Below, piece by piece: positions 8,655 through 17,501 of a stretch of DNA of 64,000 nucleotides. Within the stretch, counting starts at the first letter, position 1. The number at the start of each line of letters is the position of its first letter. Source of the stretch: Fidelibacterota bacterium (GTDB lineage: Bacteria > Fidelibacterota > Marinisomatia > Marinisomatales > TCS55); NCBI GenBank assembly GCA_014382015.1, contig JACNKN010000049.1, positions 1 through 64,000 on the forward strand, given 5' to 3'. A program made the position numbers and the translations under genes. The notes beneath the pieces were generated by a model, which was given only the letters and a program-made list of their open reading frames with translations, ran no database searches and was not told the DNA's origin.

Positions 8655-9481
8655 GATTCAAATTTACCATTCTGAAAATCTTCAAATGCTTTTAATACTT
8701 CACCCCGGGTGTTCATCACAAACGGTCCACCCCGAGCCACCGGTTCATTCAACGGTTCTCCAGCAACTAATATTATTCGCACCCCATTGGAACTTGATTT
8801 GAAACTCAAATTTCCATTCTGACTAAAAGTGAGTAATTGTCCCTTTGAATAAACCTCATCCAGGAAAATACTTCCTTCATAAATATATAGGAACGTATTC
8901 CAACCATCGGGAATAGGTAGATCTAATTCTACATTATTTTTCAATCTTACGTCATAGTACAACATGCCCGTATGGGGCTTCCCCGGTCCGGTAATCCCTT
9001 CAAATGTTCCGGATATTACTTTCACCGTCCCACCTGCAACATTCACTATGGGAATAGCTTCCGATGGAATATCGGCGTAAGCAGGATCTATCATCTTTTT
9101 CTCTTTAGGGAGGTTTAGCCAAAGTTGAAATCCCCGCGCCAGACCATCGGTCTGTATAGGCATCTCACTATGAATAATCCCACGGCCTGCCGTCATCCAC
9201 TGGACGGAGCCTTCACCGAGCAACCCTTCGTGGCCGGCGGAATCTTTATGCTGCCATTTCCCATTGAGCATATAGGTGATTGTTTCAAATCCCCTGTGGG
9301 GATGGGGCGGAAATCCTGCAATATAATCATTTGGATTATCGCTGCCAAATTCATCTAACAACAGAAAAGGATCCAGCATATTGAGTTCCGGCCCACCAAT
9401 AATTCGGGTGAGATTTACACCGGCACCATCGGTAGTTAAAGTCCCTTTTATTACTTTCTGAATGGACCTGATTTTGTCCAT
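8651..9481 (-). CDS. Pirin family protein (cupin bicupin)
   Basis: 276 residues. The pirin N-terminal cupin is clear: FPPHPHRGFETITYMLNG (metal-binding His residues near 56-58), HKDSAGHEG, then WMTAGRGIIHSEMP. The C-terminal pirin domain ends in GGPFVMNTRGEV. Pirins bind Fe and some have quercetinase activity; the physiological role in most bacteria is unclear. It begins 6 bases downstream of the aldehyde dehydrogenase gene and overlaps tag by 4 bases. Confidence 0.9.
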   Translation of the reverse strand: MDKIRSIQKVIKGTLTTDGAGVNLTRIIGGPELNMLDPFLLLDEFGSDNPNDYIAGFPPHPHRGFETITYMLNGKWQHKDSAGHEGLLGEGSVQWMTAGRGIIHSEMPIQTDGLARGFQLWLNLPKEKKMIDPAYADIPSEAIPIVNVAGGTVKVISGTFEGITGPGKPHTGMLYYDVRLKNNVELDLPIPDGWNTFLYIYEGSIFLDEVYSKGQLLTFSQNGNLSFKSSSNGVRIILVAGEPLNEPVARGGPFVMNTRGEVLKAFEDFQNGKFES

Positions 9482-9487
9482 TGTGAT

Positions 9488-10903
9488 TTATAAATATTTT
9501 ACAACCAGTTTAATGAGCCGCTTCACCAAGGGCGTATAGGGTGGATACATTAATTTCATGGGACTGAGACGAGACTGTTTAAGTACGGATCTTTCATTGG
9601 AAAACGCTTTGAAACCTGCTTCTCCATGGGTCCGGCCAAAACCGCTGGCATTAACGCCGCCAAAAGGAAGGTTTAAATGCATATAATGGAGTATGGTATC
9701 ATTAATGGATGTCCCGCCTGCAGATGTATTATTCAGTATAAAATCAATATTTTTCTTCTTTTTACTGAAGATATAAAGCCCAAGTGGTTTCGATCTTTCA
9801 TTTATAAAATCTGTTGCTTCCAATAATTTTTTAAAAGTAATAACTGGGAGGATCGGTCCAAATATTTCTTCTGACATTATGGGAGATTCGCCACTGACTT
9901 CCGTTAAAACCGTGGGGGCCATAAATTGAGTTTCTTCCTCTGTTTCGCCTCCCATAAATACCGTATCACCGCTTGATTTTGTCTTTTCTAAAATGGATTT
10001 TAATCGATGAAAATGATGTTGATTAACGATTCGGCTATAATCCTTGGATGATTGAACAGATCCATTACTTCCCCCAAATTGTTTCCCTGCAATCTCCTGC
10101 ACTTGCCGCAAAAACTTATCTTTTACAGATTCGTGAACAAGCACGTAATCAGGGGCCAGACAAATCTGCCCACAATTGAGAAATTTCCCCCAGGATATTT
10201 TTTGTGCAGCATCCTTCAAATTCGCTGTCTCATCAACAATGGTGGGTGATTTTCCACCTAATTCCAGTGTGACAGTGGATAAATGTTGTGCAGCCTTTTC
10301 CATAACAATACTGCCAATTTTCGGGCTGCCGGTAAAAAAGATATGGTGAAACGGCTTTTCCTGTAACGCTTTTGCAACGGTGGCATCTCCTTCAAATAAG
10401 GCTACCTCATTTTCCTCAAAAAGTTCGGTAACCATTTTCCCCATGAGTGCAGAAGATTGAGGTGTCAATTCTGATGGTTTTATCATGACACAATTACCCG
10501 CAGCAATTGCACAGACCAACGGGCCGATGGTTAAGTTAAAGGGGAAATTCCACGGTGCAATTACAAGCACAACACCCTTCGGTTCATATTGGATCCATGC
10601 ATCAGCAGTAGCCATGGCCAATGTGGGTGCCACTTTTTTGGATCTCGTCCATTCTTTTAGATGACGCCGAATATGGCGTATTTCTGTAACTGTTGCCCAG
10701 ATTTCGGATAAATCCACTTCAGATGCAGGTTTATGAAAATCGGAATACATGGCCTTTTGAATATCAGATTGGTAATCTAACAACCATGTTTCAATAGATT
10801 TTAGTTTAGCCCTTCGTTCACGAAAAGTTGAAAGACGAACAACCTGACGATTGGCCATTTGACTTTCAAATACGGTATCGATTCTGGATGAGTTTGTTGC
10901 CAT
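9488..10903 (-). CDS. ALDH3-type NAD(P)-dependent aldehyde dehydrogenase (fatty-aldehyde-like)
   Basis: 471 residues, the short class-3 length. Visible are APWNFPFNLTIGPLVCAIAAGN, FFTGSPKIGSIVMEKAA, the catalytic base region LELGGKSPTIV, and the nucleophile in NCGQICLAPDY (Cys near 243). The LAPDY sequence after the cysteine is typical of class-3 enzymes such as coniferyl and fatty aldehyde dehydrogenases. The protein ends in a hydrophobic/basic helix (LVKRLIKLVVKYL) that could peripherally anchor it to membranes, as in ALDH3A2-like enzymes. A plausible role is oxidation of fatty aldehydes produced after AlkB (inference from family and proximity). Confidence 0.9.
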   Translation of the reverse strand: MATNSSRIDTVFESQMANRQVVRLSTFRERRAKLKSIETWLLDYQSDIQKAMYSDFHKPASEVDLSEIWATVTEIRHIRRHLKEWTRSKKVAPTLAMATADAWIQYEPKGVVLVIAPWNFPFNLTIGPLVCAIAAGNCVMIKPSELTPQSSALMGKMVTELFEENEVALFEGDATVAKALQEKPFHHIFFTGSPKIGSIVMEKAAQHLSTVTLELGGKSPTIVDETANLKDAAQKISWGKFLNCGQICLAPDYVLVHESVKDKFLRQVQEIAGKQFGGSNGSVQSSKDYSRIVNQHHFHRLKSILEKTKSSGDTVFMGGETEEETQFMAPTVLTEVSGESPIMSEEIFGPILPVITFKKLLEATDFINERSKPLGLYIFSKKKKNIDFILNNTSAGGTSINDTILHYMHLNLPFGGVNASGFGRTHGEAGFKAFSNERSVLKQSRLSPMKLMYPPYTPLVKRLIKLVVKYL

Positions 10904-10940
10904 TATTGATGTTCAATATACTTCATAATGAAAAACAGGT

Positions 10941-11747
10941 TCAATGCTTTAACGAATGATAAATCCCCAATAATGCCAGCATAGAACCGAATGTAACTAC
11001 AATGGATGCACCTGTGGGCACATCAAATCCAATTGATAGAAACATACCTAAAAAGCTGCCTACCATACCAAATATCCATCCAAAAATAAGCCGACTCTTA
11101 ACCGATTGTTTAAATAAGAGTGCCGCGACCGTTGGAATGATCAAAAATGAAAACACCAACAAAACACCAGCAATTTTCACTGAACTTGTAACCACAAAAC
11201 CAAAAGTAACATAAAATAGAAAATCCCAATACCGAGTGGTTTTTTCAATTTTCCCAGAATCAAGATGAGATTGCGATGCTTGGAAAAACGCATGGCGGTA
11301 TTTCCAATGAATCCAGCCAATGATGCCATACAATAATGCTGTAAATCCCACTTTTTCTGGTGAAACAAACAAAATAGATCCCACCAATAAATGGTTGAGA
11401 TGTTCTGCCCCTTCTGCCGATTTACTAAAAAATAAAATCATAGCTGCTGCACTAACGACATATGTTATGCCAATGATTGCTTCTTGGGGGATTTTTTGCT
11501 CATGAGTCCGGACATATGCAAAAAATGCTGCACCGATAAAGGTAAATGACAATGCGAAAAAATAACTTAAATGTCCATCATGATCGAGGCCCATGATTAT
11601 ACCAATGGCGGCACCCAAAGCTGCGACTTGCGCCAAAGCTAAATCAACAAATATAACGCCCCGTGTCACCACATGAAGCCCGAGATATACATGTATTCCT
11701 GTGAGTACAAATGCGGCCAATAATGGCCATATGATGAGGTCAATCAT
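10941..11747 (-). CDS. Metal (Zn/Mn) ABC transporter permease, ZnuB/MntB family
   Basis: 268 residues from the ATG at 11747; the frame extends to a TTG at 11759. There are eight or so hydrophobic segments, with the family pattern GVIFVDLALAQVAALGAAIG near the N-terminus and SVKIAGVLLVFSFLIIPTVAALL near residue 190. This is the ABC-3 permease family for zinc, manganese or iron. It overlaps the substrate-binding-protein gene by 8 bases. No ATPase gene lies next to it, so a distant subunit must energise it, or this operon is incomplete. Confidence 0.9.
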   Translation of the reverse strand: MIDLIIWPLLAAFVLTGIHVYLGLHVVTRGVIFVDLALAQVAALGAAIGIIMGLDHDGHLSYFFALSFTFIGAAFFAYVRTHEQKIPQEAIIGITYVVSAAAMILFFSKSAEGAEHLNHLLVGSILFVSPEKVGFTALLYGIIGWIHWKYRHAFFQASQSHLDSGKIEKTTRYWDFLFYVTFGFVVTSSVKIAGVLLVFSFLIIPTVAALLFKQSVKSRLIFGWIFGMVGSFLGMFLSIGFDVPTGASIVVTFGSMLALLGIYHSLKH

Positions 11748-12624
11748 ATTCAATTCCAAATGCTTCAGATAGAATTTTCAAATTGGTTTCAAATAAATTA
11801 ATATATGAATCTGCACCATTCAAAGCGCCCACAGATTGAGCCAATTTTATCGTTTTTACGCCAGTTTTTGATGCAATAAATTTTGGCGCTCTTTCACTGA
11901 AATACGATTCCGACGCTACCACTTGAATAGTATCTGTTTCTATTAACTGAATTATTTGATTTAGCTTTGACGGAGAAGGTGTAATTCCAGGCTTAGGTTC
12001 TAAGAATTCAACCGCTACCAAACCAAAACGATCTGAAAAATAAGGCCAGGAATTATGGTAATAAATGAGCTTTTTCCCTTGAAGTTTTCTAAATCGTTTG
12101 TCCCAATCTAAAATGGCTCTGTCAATTTGCATATTAAACGCATCCAGGTTTTGTTGAAATAAATCTGAACTTTTTGGTGCTGCATTTGCCAATTTATCAG
12201 CTATAAGTTGCGCAATAAGTTTTCCATTCTCAGGGTCTAGCCAGTAATGAGGATTCCCAAATTTATGGATATCCCCCATGCTGGCATCCACCTGACCCGT
12301 TGGCACTTCCATTTTATTTATATCTACAGAACAATCGATAACTTTGATTTTCCTATTCCTGGAACCATCGATAATCTGTTGAGCCCAAAGGTCCAGTTCC
12401 ATTCCTACCATAAAGTAAAGATCGGCTTTTCTCACCTTAAACATATATGATGGCAATACTTCTACATAATGAGGGTCTTGGTTCCCTCGAGCAATACTGG
12501 TGACGGTTACCTGGTCACCGCCGATTGTTTTTACAATATCAGCCAAATCGGTTGTGGACGTGACCACTCGAACTTTCCCAAAACAAAATGACAAAAATGT
12601 GAGTAGTATAATGTGTTTTTTCAT
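11740..12624 (-). CDS. Zinc/manganese ABC transporter substrate-binding protein, ZnuA/TroA family
   Basis: 294 residues with a short signal peptide (MKKHIILLTFLSFCFGKVRVV). Metal-ligand candidates are His at NQDPHYVEVLPS (near 52), His at GNPHYWLDPENG (near 128) and the His/Asp region in YYHNSWPYFSDRFG (near 190). The acidic Asp/Glu site lies near the C-terminus. The His-rich loop seen in ZnuA is reduced here to DIHKFGNPH. It binds divalent metal in the periplasm and delivers it to the overlapping permease gene. It sits 3 bases downstream of the porin-like gene in a four-gene unit. Confidence 0.92.
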   Translation of the reverse strand: MKKHIILLTFLSFCFGKVRVVTSTTDLADIVKTIGGDQVTVTSIARGNQDPHYVEVLPSYMFKVRKADLYFMVGMELDLWAQQIIDGSRNRKIKVIDCSVDINKMEVPTGQVDASMGDIHKFGNPHYWLDPENGKLIAQLIADKLANAAPKSSDLFQQNLDAFNMQIDRAILDWDKRFRKLQGKKLIYYHNSWPYFSDRFGLVAVEFLEPKPGITPSPSKLNQIIQLIETDTIQVVASESYFSERAPKFIASKTGVKTIKLAQSVGALNGADSYINLFETNLKILSEAFGIEYD

Positions 12625-12627
12625 GAT

Positions 12628-13701
12628 TTAATACCGATGTGGTTTATGGGGACCCAAAGACCAAATGAGTTGGACGGAAACCTTTAATTGTTTCTCCTCA
12701 TTATTATGATCATCTTCTGGGTGTAATACCTGCCCTAGTTTGATCCGCAGAACAACCGACTCTTCTACAGGACTAAATCCAACGAATATGGACGGATCCT
12801 TACCATGCGTATCTGCCAAATCAAATTGCCAATAGTCCCCGATCACACCCACATTCCATGCTTTACTAAATTGATAGTTTATCATTAAATATCCAGATGT
12901 AAGGATCTCATTAGAATGGACTTTTTTCCCTTCATGTTCATCGCCCAATTCAAATTGAATCCATTCTCCCTGAATGGTGAATGAACGATATTTATTGGGT
13001 CGCCATTTAAATTTGAAGTCTGCACCACCAAAACTTTTTTCATGATCAGCATAATAACTGGTTCCTATTTCAATGTGGTTTACCTCATTCAAATCAAAAA
13101 AATGAGACCATCGCGACGAAAAGGCATTTTCTTGCTTCTCTTCTTCGAGGTGCTCTTCTCCATTATTATGATCATGACCATCCTCCTCTTCATGATCATC
13201 CTCCTCTTCATGGGCATGGCTACCAATACCTGTGTCCAAAAACCCTATGGATAAATTACTATACCACGGTAGAGGTAAAAGCCAATTTGCTTCTATCCCG
13301 GTTGCACTATAGAATTCTTGACCCAATGTCTTAGTCATACCAGAAGGCGCTTCGATAAAAGGGAATAAATGCGCATGCGTTTTATTCATCTTCCCTAATT
13401 CAGGTCTTAATTTTCCTGCCCTTAGGGCCAATCCAAAGGGGAGTCCTCTTTCGATGGTCAGCACCGCTTCTTCTAATTCTAAAGGTGATTCATCATTATG
13501 TTTATGAAGATAAACATCGGCCCGGGCGAATGGATTCACATTTCCTTGGATCGCTATTTCCACACCGGAACTTGATAATTGGGGTGATTCAGTCAATTGG
13601 TCTATGACCAAATCGCCAATCACACTAAATTGGGGATTTGCAGTCGTCTGTGCAAATAAAATGCCAGAGCATAGCAGTCCCCCGATTAATTTTTGTAACA
13701 T
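12628..13701 (-). CDS. Outer-membrane porin-like protein with His/Glu/Asp-rich loop
   Basis: 357 residues. A signal peptide (ending near LFAQ) is followed by alternating amphipathic beta strands, such as GLALRAGKLRPELG and SYYADHEKSFGGADFKFKWR, as in small outer-membrane porins of FCB bacteria. In the middle (about residues 160-195) is a dense His/Asp/Glu segment (SHAHEEEDDHEEEDGHDHNN) that looks like an extracellular metal-collecting loop. Together with the downstream metal-binding protein and permease this suggests an outer-membrane route for zinc or a similar ion. Neither TonB box nor plug domain is seen, so it is not a TonB receptor. Confidence 0.75.
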   Translation of the reverse strand: MLQKLIGGLLCSGILFAQTTANPQFSVIGDLVIDQLTESPQLSSSGVEIAIQGNVNPFARADVYLHKHNDESPLELEEAVLTIERGLPFGLALRAGKLRPELGKMNKTHAHLFPFIEAPSGMTKTLGQEFYSATGIEANWLLPLPWYSNLSIGFLDTGIGSHAHEEEDDHEEEDGHDHNNGEEHLEEEKQENAFSSRWSHFFDLNEVNHIEIGTSYYADHEKSFGGADFKFKWRPNKYRSFTIQGEWIQFELGDEHEGKKVHSNEILTSGYLMINYQFSKAWNVGVIGDYWQFDLADTHGKDPSIFVGFSPVEESVVLRIKLGQVLHPEDDHNNEEKQLKVSVQLIWSLGPHKPHRY

Positions 13702-13770
13702 ATTAAATTTCCTCTGTCTTGAGTTTTTGGGAATCCCCAGTGAAATGGGGAATTGTCATGAAGTGAAAAA

Positions 13771-14103
13771 CTAAACGACAGGGGGACCGCGATCCCAATG
13801 AACATATTCTTGGGATGCAGTTGAGAGGAAAAATTGTGGTGTCCATTGAATGGTTTCATATTCAATGGGAATTTGATCAATAATAACAAAGGGGCCATCA
13901 TGATTGGTAAGGCGCTTGGCCATAAACCATTGGCAAGCTTCACCGGCTGAATGGTGAGAATCATCTTCGCAGTCAATGGCACAAAGACTGGCTTCAGCAG
14001 GAAGGAGATCATGGCTATGCCCTATATGGGTTGTAGTGACTTGGGTGAAAATTCCCATCCATGCTAAAAGAATTAACGAAATGAATTGATTAATGGATTT
14101 CAT
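13771..14103 (-). CDS. Small exported His/Cys-containing protein of the metal-uptake operon
   Basis: 110 residues from the ATG at 14103. A signal peptide (MKSINQFISLILLAWMGIFT) is followed by HIGHSHD, a CAIDC pair, DDSHHSAGEACQWF, and a C-terminal HWDRGPPVV. The His/Cys density and RGPP tail resemble small unnamed periplasmic proteins found beside metal transporters in FCB bacteria (recognition from memory). It is the first gene of the operon leading to the porin-like protein, substrate-binding protein and permease. It may hand over or sense metal ions. An overlapping frame (13686-14012) is not a gene. No clear Shine-Dalgarno is visible. Confidence 0.65.
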   Translation of the reverse strand: MKSINQFISLILLAWMGIFTQVTTTHIGHSHDLLPAEASLCAIDCEDDSHHSAGEACQWFMAKRLTNHDGPFVIIDQIPIEYETIQWTPQFFLSTASQEYVHWDRGPPVV

Positions 14104-14130
14104 ACGCAATAGAAGTTATTATGAATGGCT

Positions 14131-14168
14131 GGAAAAGAAAAGCCCCTCTCGGAAAATCCGAGAGGGGC
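14131..14168 (-). terminator. Strong intrinsic terminator of the aceB-aceA transcript
   Basis: A perfect 12-bp G+C-rich stem (GCCCCTCTCGGA / TCCGAGAGGGGC, 14142-14153 with 14157-14168) has an AAA loop. On the minus strand it is followed by a TTTTCTTTT tract. It lies 28 bases past the aceA stop and directly upstream of the metal-uptake operon, separating the two. Confidence 0.9.
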
Positions 14169-14195
14169 CCTGAGAGGGTTATAAGATAAACTTTC

Positions 14196-15527
14196 TTACG
14201 CCTGAAATGCAGGCGCACTATTCATTTTATTGATGGGCGGAGGATCCGTTCCATGGAATTGCTCCTCTTCTGTGGACCCTTCCATCGCCACTGTCGAAGC
14301 ACTTCCTGCCGTCACCGTATTCTGCACCGCATCGAAATATCCAGTCCCAACAAATCCCTGGTGTTTCGCTGCCCGAAAACCATTTACTTCGTTGTCGAAT
14401 TCACGATTCTGCATTTGGGAATATGCATACATGCCTTCAGACGCATATGCACGACTCAGCTCAAACATACTCAGGTTCAACGCATGCCATCCAGCTAAAG
14501 TGATGAACTGGTATTTGTAACCCATTTTAAAAAGTTCTTCCCGAAATGACTTTAATTCCGCTTCACCTAAATTTGCTTTCCAGTTGAATGAAGGCGAACA
14601 GTTGTAACACAAAAGCTTGCCGGGATATTTTTCATGGATCGCTTCTGCAAATCGCCTCGCTTCATCTAAATTCGGTTTACCCGTTTCGCACCATAGCAAA
14701 TCCGCGTAGGGAGCATAAGATAGACCCCGATCTATGGCTTGATCCAATCCATTCTTCACAGCATAAAATCCTTCTGAAGTTCGTTCGCCGGTAATGAATC
14801 TCTGATCCCGGATATCATTATCTGTGGTAATCAAATTCGCAGCATTGGCATCTGTTCTGGCAATAATAACTGAAGGTACGCCCATCACATCTGCTGCTAA
14901 TCTGGCCGCAACCAGTTTATTAATGGCTTCCTGTGTAGAGACCAAAACTTTACCACCCATATGACCGCACTTTTTTGCCGAAGACAATTGATCTTCCCAG
15001 TGAACGGCCGCCGCCCCGGCTTTTATCATGGCCTTCATGAGTTCGAATGCATTTAAATTTCCGCCAAACCCTGCTTCTGCATCTGCAATTAATGGTACCA
15101 CCCAATTAATGGTGTCATCCCCTTTCATCCAATGGATTTCATCGGTGCGGAGTAGAGAATTATTAATCCGTTCCACTAGTTTGGGTACAGAATCGACTGG
15201 ATATAGACTTTGATCCGGATACATGGCACCGGCAGAATTGGCATCCCCTGCCACCTGCCAACCGGAGCAATATACTGCTTTGAGTCCGGCCTGGACTTCC
15301 TGAATTGCCTGGTTACCGGTAAGGGCACCTAAGGCTGAAACCACTTCATCCCCTTTCAGGGCTTCCCAAAATTTTTCTGCACCGTTTTTCCCTAATGTAT
15401 GCTCCACCTGGACTGAACCACGGAGATTTACTACTTCATCTGCTGTGTAGGGTCGTGCAATACCCTCCCAACGATTATTCTCTTTCCAATCCTTTTCTAA
15501 TTGGGTTACCTGTTCCTGTCTTGTCAT
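14196..15527 (-). CDS. aceA: Isocitrate lyase
   Basis: 443 residues. It cleaves isocitrate to succinate and glyoxylate, the first step of the glyoxylate shunt, allowing net growth on acetate and fatty acids. The signature KKCGH at 185-189 carries the catalytic Cys187. VHWEDQL (about 175-181) and the C-terminal region are conserved. Length fits the short bacterial AceA. Its ATG overlaps the stop of a 55-codon small gene by 4 bases, with malate synthase upstream, and a strong terminator follows. Confidence 0.97.
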   Translation of the reverse strand: MTRQEQVTQLEKDWKENNRWEGIARPYTADEVVNLRGSVQVEHTLGKNGAEKFWEALKGDEVVSALGALTGNQAIQEVQAGLKAVYCSGWQVAGDANSAGAMYPDQSLYPVDSVPKLVERINNSLLRTDEIHWMKGDDTINWVVPLIADAEAGFGGNLNAFELMKAMIKAGAAAVHWEDQLSSAKKCGHMGGKVLVSTQEAINKLVAARLAADVMGVPSVIIARTDANAANLITTDNDIRDQRFITGERTSEGFYAVKNGLDQAIDRGLSYAPYADLLWCETGKPNLDEARRFAEAIHEKYPGKLLCYNCSPSFNWKANLGEAELKSFREELFKMGYKYQFITLAGWHALNLSMFELSRAYASEGMYAYSQMQNREFDNEVNGFRAAKHQGFVGTGYFDAVQNTVTAGSASTVAMEGSTEEEQFHGTDPPPINKMNSAPAFQA

Positions 15528-15691
15528 GATAATCTCACTTGAATATCTTGTTCAAAAACCGACATGGTGCACATGGATTGATATTTTACCTGCTTTTCCT
15601 CATCAACTGCTTTTTTCATTTTGGGAATTGAGACCATTCTTTTATCTGTTATATCCTGCTCAAAGTCCTTTGTTTTTTGTTTATTCTGCAA
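15524..15691 (-). CDS. 55-residue small protein between aceB and aceA
   Basis: A minus-strand frame starts at a TTG (15691) with a well-placed AGGAG 7 bases upstream. It runs 55 codons to a TGA that overlaps the aceA ATG (ATGA). The product begins [20 protein letters not shown] and ends [10 protein letters not shown]. It is hydrophilic and probably helical, with one cysteine and no signal peptide. The ribosome site, the four-base overlap and the position inside an operon support a real gene that length filters would miss. It could be a regulator or binding partner of the shunt enzymes, or simply couple aceA translation to aceB. No family recognised. Confidence 0.6.
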   Translation of the reverse strand: MQNKQKTKDFEQDITDKRMVSIPKMKKAVDEEKQVKYQSMCTMSVFEQDIQVRLS

Positions 15692-15707
15692 TGTTATTCT
15701 CCTATTG

Positions 15708-17366
15708 CTATATGTGTTGGTATGTTTTTAGTGTTAAAAATTCGTCAAATGATTCCGTTTTAATCATATCCGTAAACATGGTTGAAGCCATTTTGAAACG
15801 TCCTTGATTAAAATGATCCGTGCCAATTTCTTTTTTGATTTGTTCTAATTCTTCTGTGATCCATTTTTCAATTAATTCCATGGAAATTGGATACCCTTCC
15901 TTTGTGGACGCTTCCAGATGAACCCATTGCCAAAGTTGGGACCTGCAGATTTCAGCCGTGGCCGCATCTTCCATCAAATGATAAAGGGGAACGCAGCCAT
16001 TGCCTCTTAGCCATGCTTCAATATATTGGATTCCCACCCGAATGTTATGCCTGACGCTGGATTCAGAAATATCTCCCCCAGGGACTTTTAGCAAATCATC
16101 TGCATGAATTTTCACGTCTAATCTTGGACGATCATGGATTTGGTTTGCACCGGTCATACCGGAAAATGCTTCCATAGCGATGGGTACTAACCCGGGATGT
16201 GCAATCCATGTACCATCATGTCCTGCCTTCATTTCTCTCGCCTTATCCATTTGCACTTTTTCCATGGCTTCACGGTTAGCGGTTTCATCCCCCTTTATGG
16301 GGATTTGTGCCGCCATGCCGCCCATGGCATGGGCGCCCCGTTTATGGCAAGTCTGGATGAGGAGGTCCACATAACTTTTCAAAAAGTGGCGGCTCATTGT
16401 AACATCTGCACGATCAGGAAGGATAAAATCAGGATTATTTTTAAATTTTTTGATAAAACTGAAAATGTAATCCCATCTCCCGCAGTTCAATCCGGCGGAA
16501 TGGTCTTTTAATTCATACAGGATTTCATCCATTTCAAACGCAGCTAAAATTGTTTCGATCAATACGGTTGCTTTGATGGACCCATTTGGAATTCCCAATG
16601 ATTTTTGGGCATAGACAAAGACATCGTTCCACAATTGGGCTTCCAAATGACTTTCCAATTTGGGTAAATAAAAATAGGGACCTGTATTCCTTTCCAGCAA
16701 TTCTTTGGCATTATGGAAAGAGTAAAGGCCAAAATCAAACAATGATGCAGAAATCGGTTTCCCATCTAATTCCACATGCTTTTCTTCTAAATGCCAGCCG
16801 CGAGGACGCACCATGAGCGTGGCAATTTTCTTATTTAATTGATAAAATTTTCCATTTCCCGGATTGGTGTAAGTAATCTTTCTCCGAATGGCATCTCTCA
16901 GGTTGACTTGCCCTTCAATTGTATTATTCCATGTTGGGGAAGAGGAATCTTCAAAATCTGCCATAAACACTTTTACTCCGGAATTCAGGGCATTGATAAT
17001 CATTTTTCTTTCGACGGGACCTGTGATCTCCACTCGGCGATCCTGTAAATCCGCAGGTGCCTGAGCTATGGTCCAATCACCCTCTCTTATTGCTTTAGTA
17101 TCGGGTAAAAAATCCGGCATACGACCATTGTCTAACTCTATTTGTTTATTCACCCGATCGGCCAACAATTCTTTCCGCCGCCCCCCGAATCGTTGCTCCA
17201 ATTCCATAATAAACAGTTGTGCATCCTGAGTTAAAACTGTGTCGCAATCTTTGGTCCATTCACCAAGTATGGATAAATCAGGCATTCCCCCGCCACTTTT
17301 CTTATTTTCCAAATCAAATTGGATTGGCTGTGTTGGCTTTAATTCTTTTGGTCTTGGATATTGCAT
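15708..17366 (-). CDS. aceB: Malate synthase A
   Basis: 552 residues, typical of the AceB (form A) length. It condenses glyoxylate with acetyl-CoA to malate, the second step of the glyoxylate shunt. Visible are MVRPRGWHLEEKHV, the active-site region IKATVLIETILAAFEMDEILYEL, GLNCGRWDYIFSFIKK (acetyl-CoA and glyoxylate pocket), and a C-terminal catalytic region with NGCVPLYHLMEDAATAEI. It is the first gene of aceB - small gene - aceA and is divergent from a RamB-like regulator, whose probable operators lie in the 135-base intergenic space. Confidence 0.96.
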   Translation of the reverse strand: MQYPRPKELKPTQPIQFDLENKKSGGGMPDLSILGEWTKDCDTVLTQDAQLFIMELEQRFGGRRKELLADRVNKQIELDNGRMPDFLPDTKAIREGDWTIAQAPADLQDRRVEITGPVERKMIINALNSGVKVFMADFEDSSSPTWNNTIEGQVNLRDAIRRKITYTNPGNGKFYQLNKKIATLMVRPRGWHLEEKHVELDGKPISASLFDFGLYSFHNAKELLERNTGPYFYLPKLESHLEAQLWNDVFVYAQKSLGIPNGSIKATVLIETILAAFEMDEILYELKDHSAGLNCGRWDYIFSFIKKFKNNPDFILPDRADVTMSRHFLKSYVDLLIQTCHKRGAHAMGGMAAQIPIKGDETANREAMEKVQMDKAREMKAGHDGTWIAHPGLVPIAMEAFSGMTGANQIHDRPRLDVKIHADDLLKVPGGDISESSVRHNIRVGIQYIEAWLRGNGCVPLYHLMEDAATAEICRSQLWQWVHLEASTKEGYPISMELIEKWITEELEQIKKEIGTDHFNQGRFKMASTMFTDMIKTESFDEFLTLKTYQHI

Positions 17367-17449
17367 TTGTTTGCCTACAAAAATTCACGATTTATCTCTC
17401 ATGTTTCTTAAACCGCGATGGAAAAATACACATGCATTAATCACTTTCA

Positions 17450-17491
17450 TTGTATAATTTTACAATATAATTTGACAATGTAAATTTTACA
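17450..17491. promoter_or_regulatory. Tandem inverted repeats in the aceB/regulator intergenic region, candidate operators
   Basis: Two A+T-rich palindromes sit just upstream of the regulator start. TTGTATAATTTTACAA (17450-17465) has TTGTA/TACAA arms. TGTAAATTTTACA (17479-17491) has TGTAAA/TTTACA arms. Both have the form TGTA-W-AATTTTACA, with centres about 28 bases apart. A TATAAT at 17466-17471 could be the regulator's -10 box. Placement between the divergent regulator and aceB suggests autoregulation and shunt control. The sequences do not match the Corynebacterium RamB consensus I know of, so binding is inferred. Confidence 0.45.
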
Positions 17492-17501
17492 GGAAACAAC
17501 A

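Noticed and set aside
13686-14012. 108-codon frame overlapping the small His/Cys exported protein
   Set aside because: Overlaps in another frame the gene at 13771-14103, which has a proper signal peptide and motifs; no ribosome site.
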